A stretch of 64,000 nt of DNA, taken from the NCBI RefSeq assembly GCF_009069125.1, contig NZ_CP042427.1:248001-312000 (forward strand). Direction: 5' to 3'. Below the pieces are notes generated by a model. The model did no database searches, had not been told where the DNA came from, and saw nothing but the letters and a program-made list of their open reading frames with translations. A program made the position numbers and the translations under genes. Source of the stretch: Buchnera aphidicola (Aphis fabae). Lineage in GTDB: Bacteria; Pseudomonadota; Gammaproteobacteria; Enterobacterales; Enterobacteriaceae. This document shows positions 63,808 to 64,000 of the stretch, in pieces. Every line of letters starts with the position of its first letter. The stretch's first letter is position 1.

Positions 63808-64000
63808 AACGAATTAAATTTCCATTCATAATATTAATTATTTTAGAAGGATTTTTTTCACTTCCTATATTACCATTCAGTAATGGAAAATCTTTTCCAA
63901 AATTTTTTAACACACTTGCTCTAGTAAGACATGGAGGCATATTTGAAAAATTAGCACTTGTTGATATTAATGGTTTTCCAAAAATAGTACATAATTTAAC
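63800..64000 (-). CDS. tsaC: Threonylcarbamoyl-AMP synthase TsaC, C-terminal part
   Basis: TsaC (YrdC, RimN) makes threonylcarbamoyl-AMP for t6A37 of ANN-decoding tRNAs. Only the last 66 codons lie in the window; the gene continues past the right edge. The visible part contains GKPLISTSANFSNMPPCLTRASVL, the conserved STSAN motif and the proline-cysteine segment of TsaC, and ends with NGNLIRYA. The stop codon lies inside the aroE start (ATGCGTAA, 8-base overlap), as in the linked E. coli genes. Confidence 0.93.
   Translation of the reverse strand, partial: VKLCTIFGKPLISTSANFSNMPPCLTRASVLKNFGKDFPLLNGNIGSEKNPSKIINIMNGNLIRYA

Overview
The window looks like part of the chromosome of Buchnera aphidicola, the obligate intracellular gammaproteobacterial symbiont of aphids. 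The evidence is a very AT-rich sequence full of A and T homopolymers, proteins that align end to end with Escherichia coli orthologues, E. coli-like local gene order with many in-between genes missing, amino-acid and riboflavin genes, and a 23S-5S rRNA unit placed after aroE and tRNA-Glu with no 16S gene. I see no phage, insertion sequence, CRISPR array, toxin-antitoxin or secretion locus, and no gene that looks foreign. The strain cannot be named from this window alone.

Layout. 1-9259 (mostly +): lgt (left-truncated), thyA, miaB, ybeY, ybeX, leuS, holA, nadD, tusA. 9362-10477 (-): asd. 10787-23371 (+): yhgN, pgk, fbaA, mscS, recC, recB, recD. 23368-24992 (-): argA and initiator tRNA-fMet. 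25114-29288 (+): mltA, ribH, thiL, ribD split into two reading frames, nusB. 29307-33241 (-): dxs, ispA, yajR. 33287-33634 (+): tusE. 33640-38341 (-): cyoEDCBA. 38591-46997 (+): bolA, tig, clpP, clpX, lon, ppiD. 47071-47781 (-): queC. 47935-51442 (+): mdlA, mdlB. 51455-51565 (-): 4.5S SRP RNA. 51693-55871 (+): dnaX, ybaB, htpG, adk. 55845-55918 (-): tRNA-Arg. 56047-56904 (+): folD. 56923-58314 (-): cysS. 58571-58834 (+): ybeD. 58947-64000 (-): cspE, then 5S, 23S, tRNA-Glu, aroE and the 3' end of tsaC (transcribed tsaC>aroE>tRNA-Glu>23S>5S).

Function. Host-provisioning and core metabolism are represented by asd (lysine/threonine branch), argA, aroE, ribD/ribH, dxs/ispA, pgk/fbaA and folD/thyA. 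The cyo operon encodes a proton-pumping quinol oxidase. Information processing includes leuS, cysS, holA, dnaX, recBCD, nusB, tRNAs, rRNAs, 4.5S RNA and the tRNA-modifying genes miaB, tusA, tusE, queC and tsaC. Protein quality control is represented by tig, clpP, clpX, lon, ppiD and htpG.

The most notable feature is that four conserved genes (lgt, ybeY, nadD, thiL) are each knocked out of frame only inside a 10-12 base adenine run, with the whole rest of each gene intact on both sides. This is the pattern proposed for Buchnera in which transcriptional slippage on poly(A) restores some product; homopolymer sequencing error is the competing explanation. Other points of interest are ribD split by a single in-frame TGA between its two enzyme domains, adk reading into the antisense of a tRNA-Arg gene, a strongly E. 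coli-like lon leader, and preserved boxA and RNase III processing signals around 23S rRNA. I did not find a clearly new biological system here.
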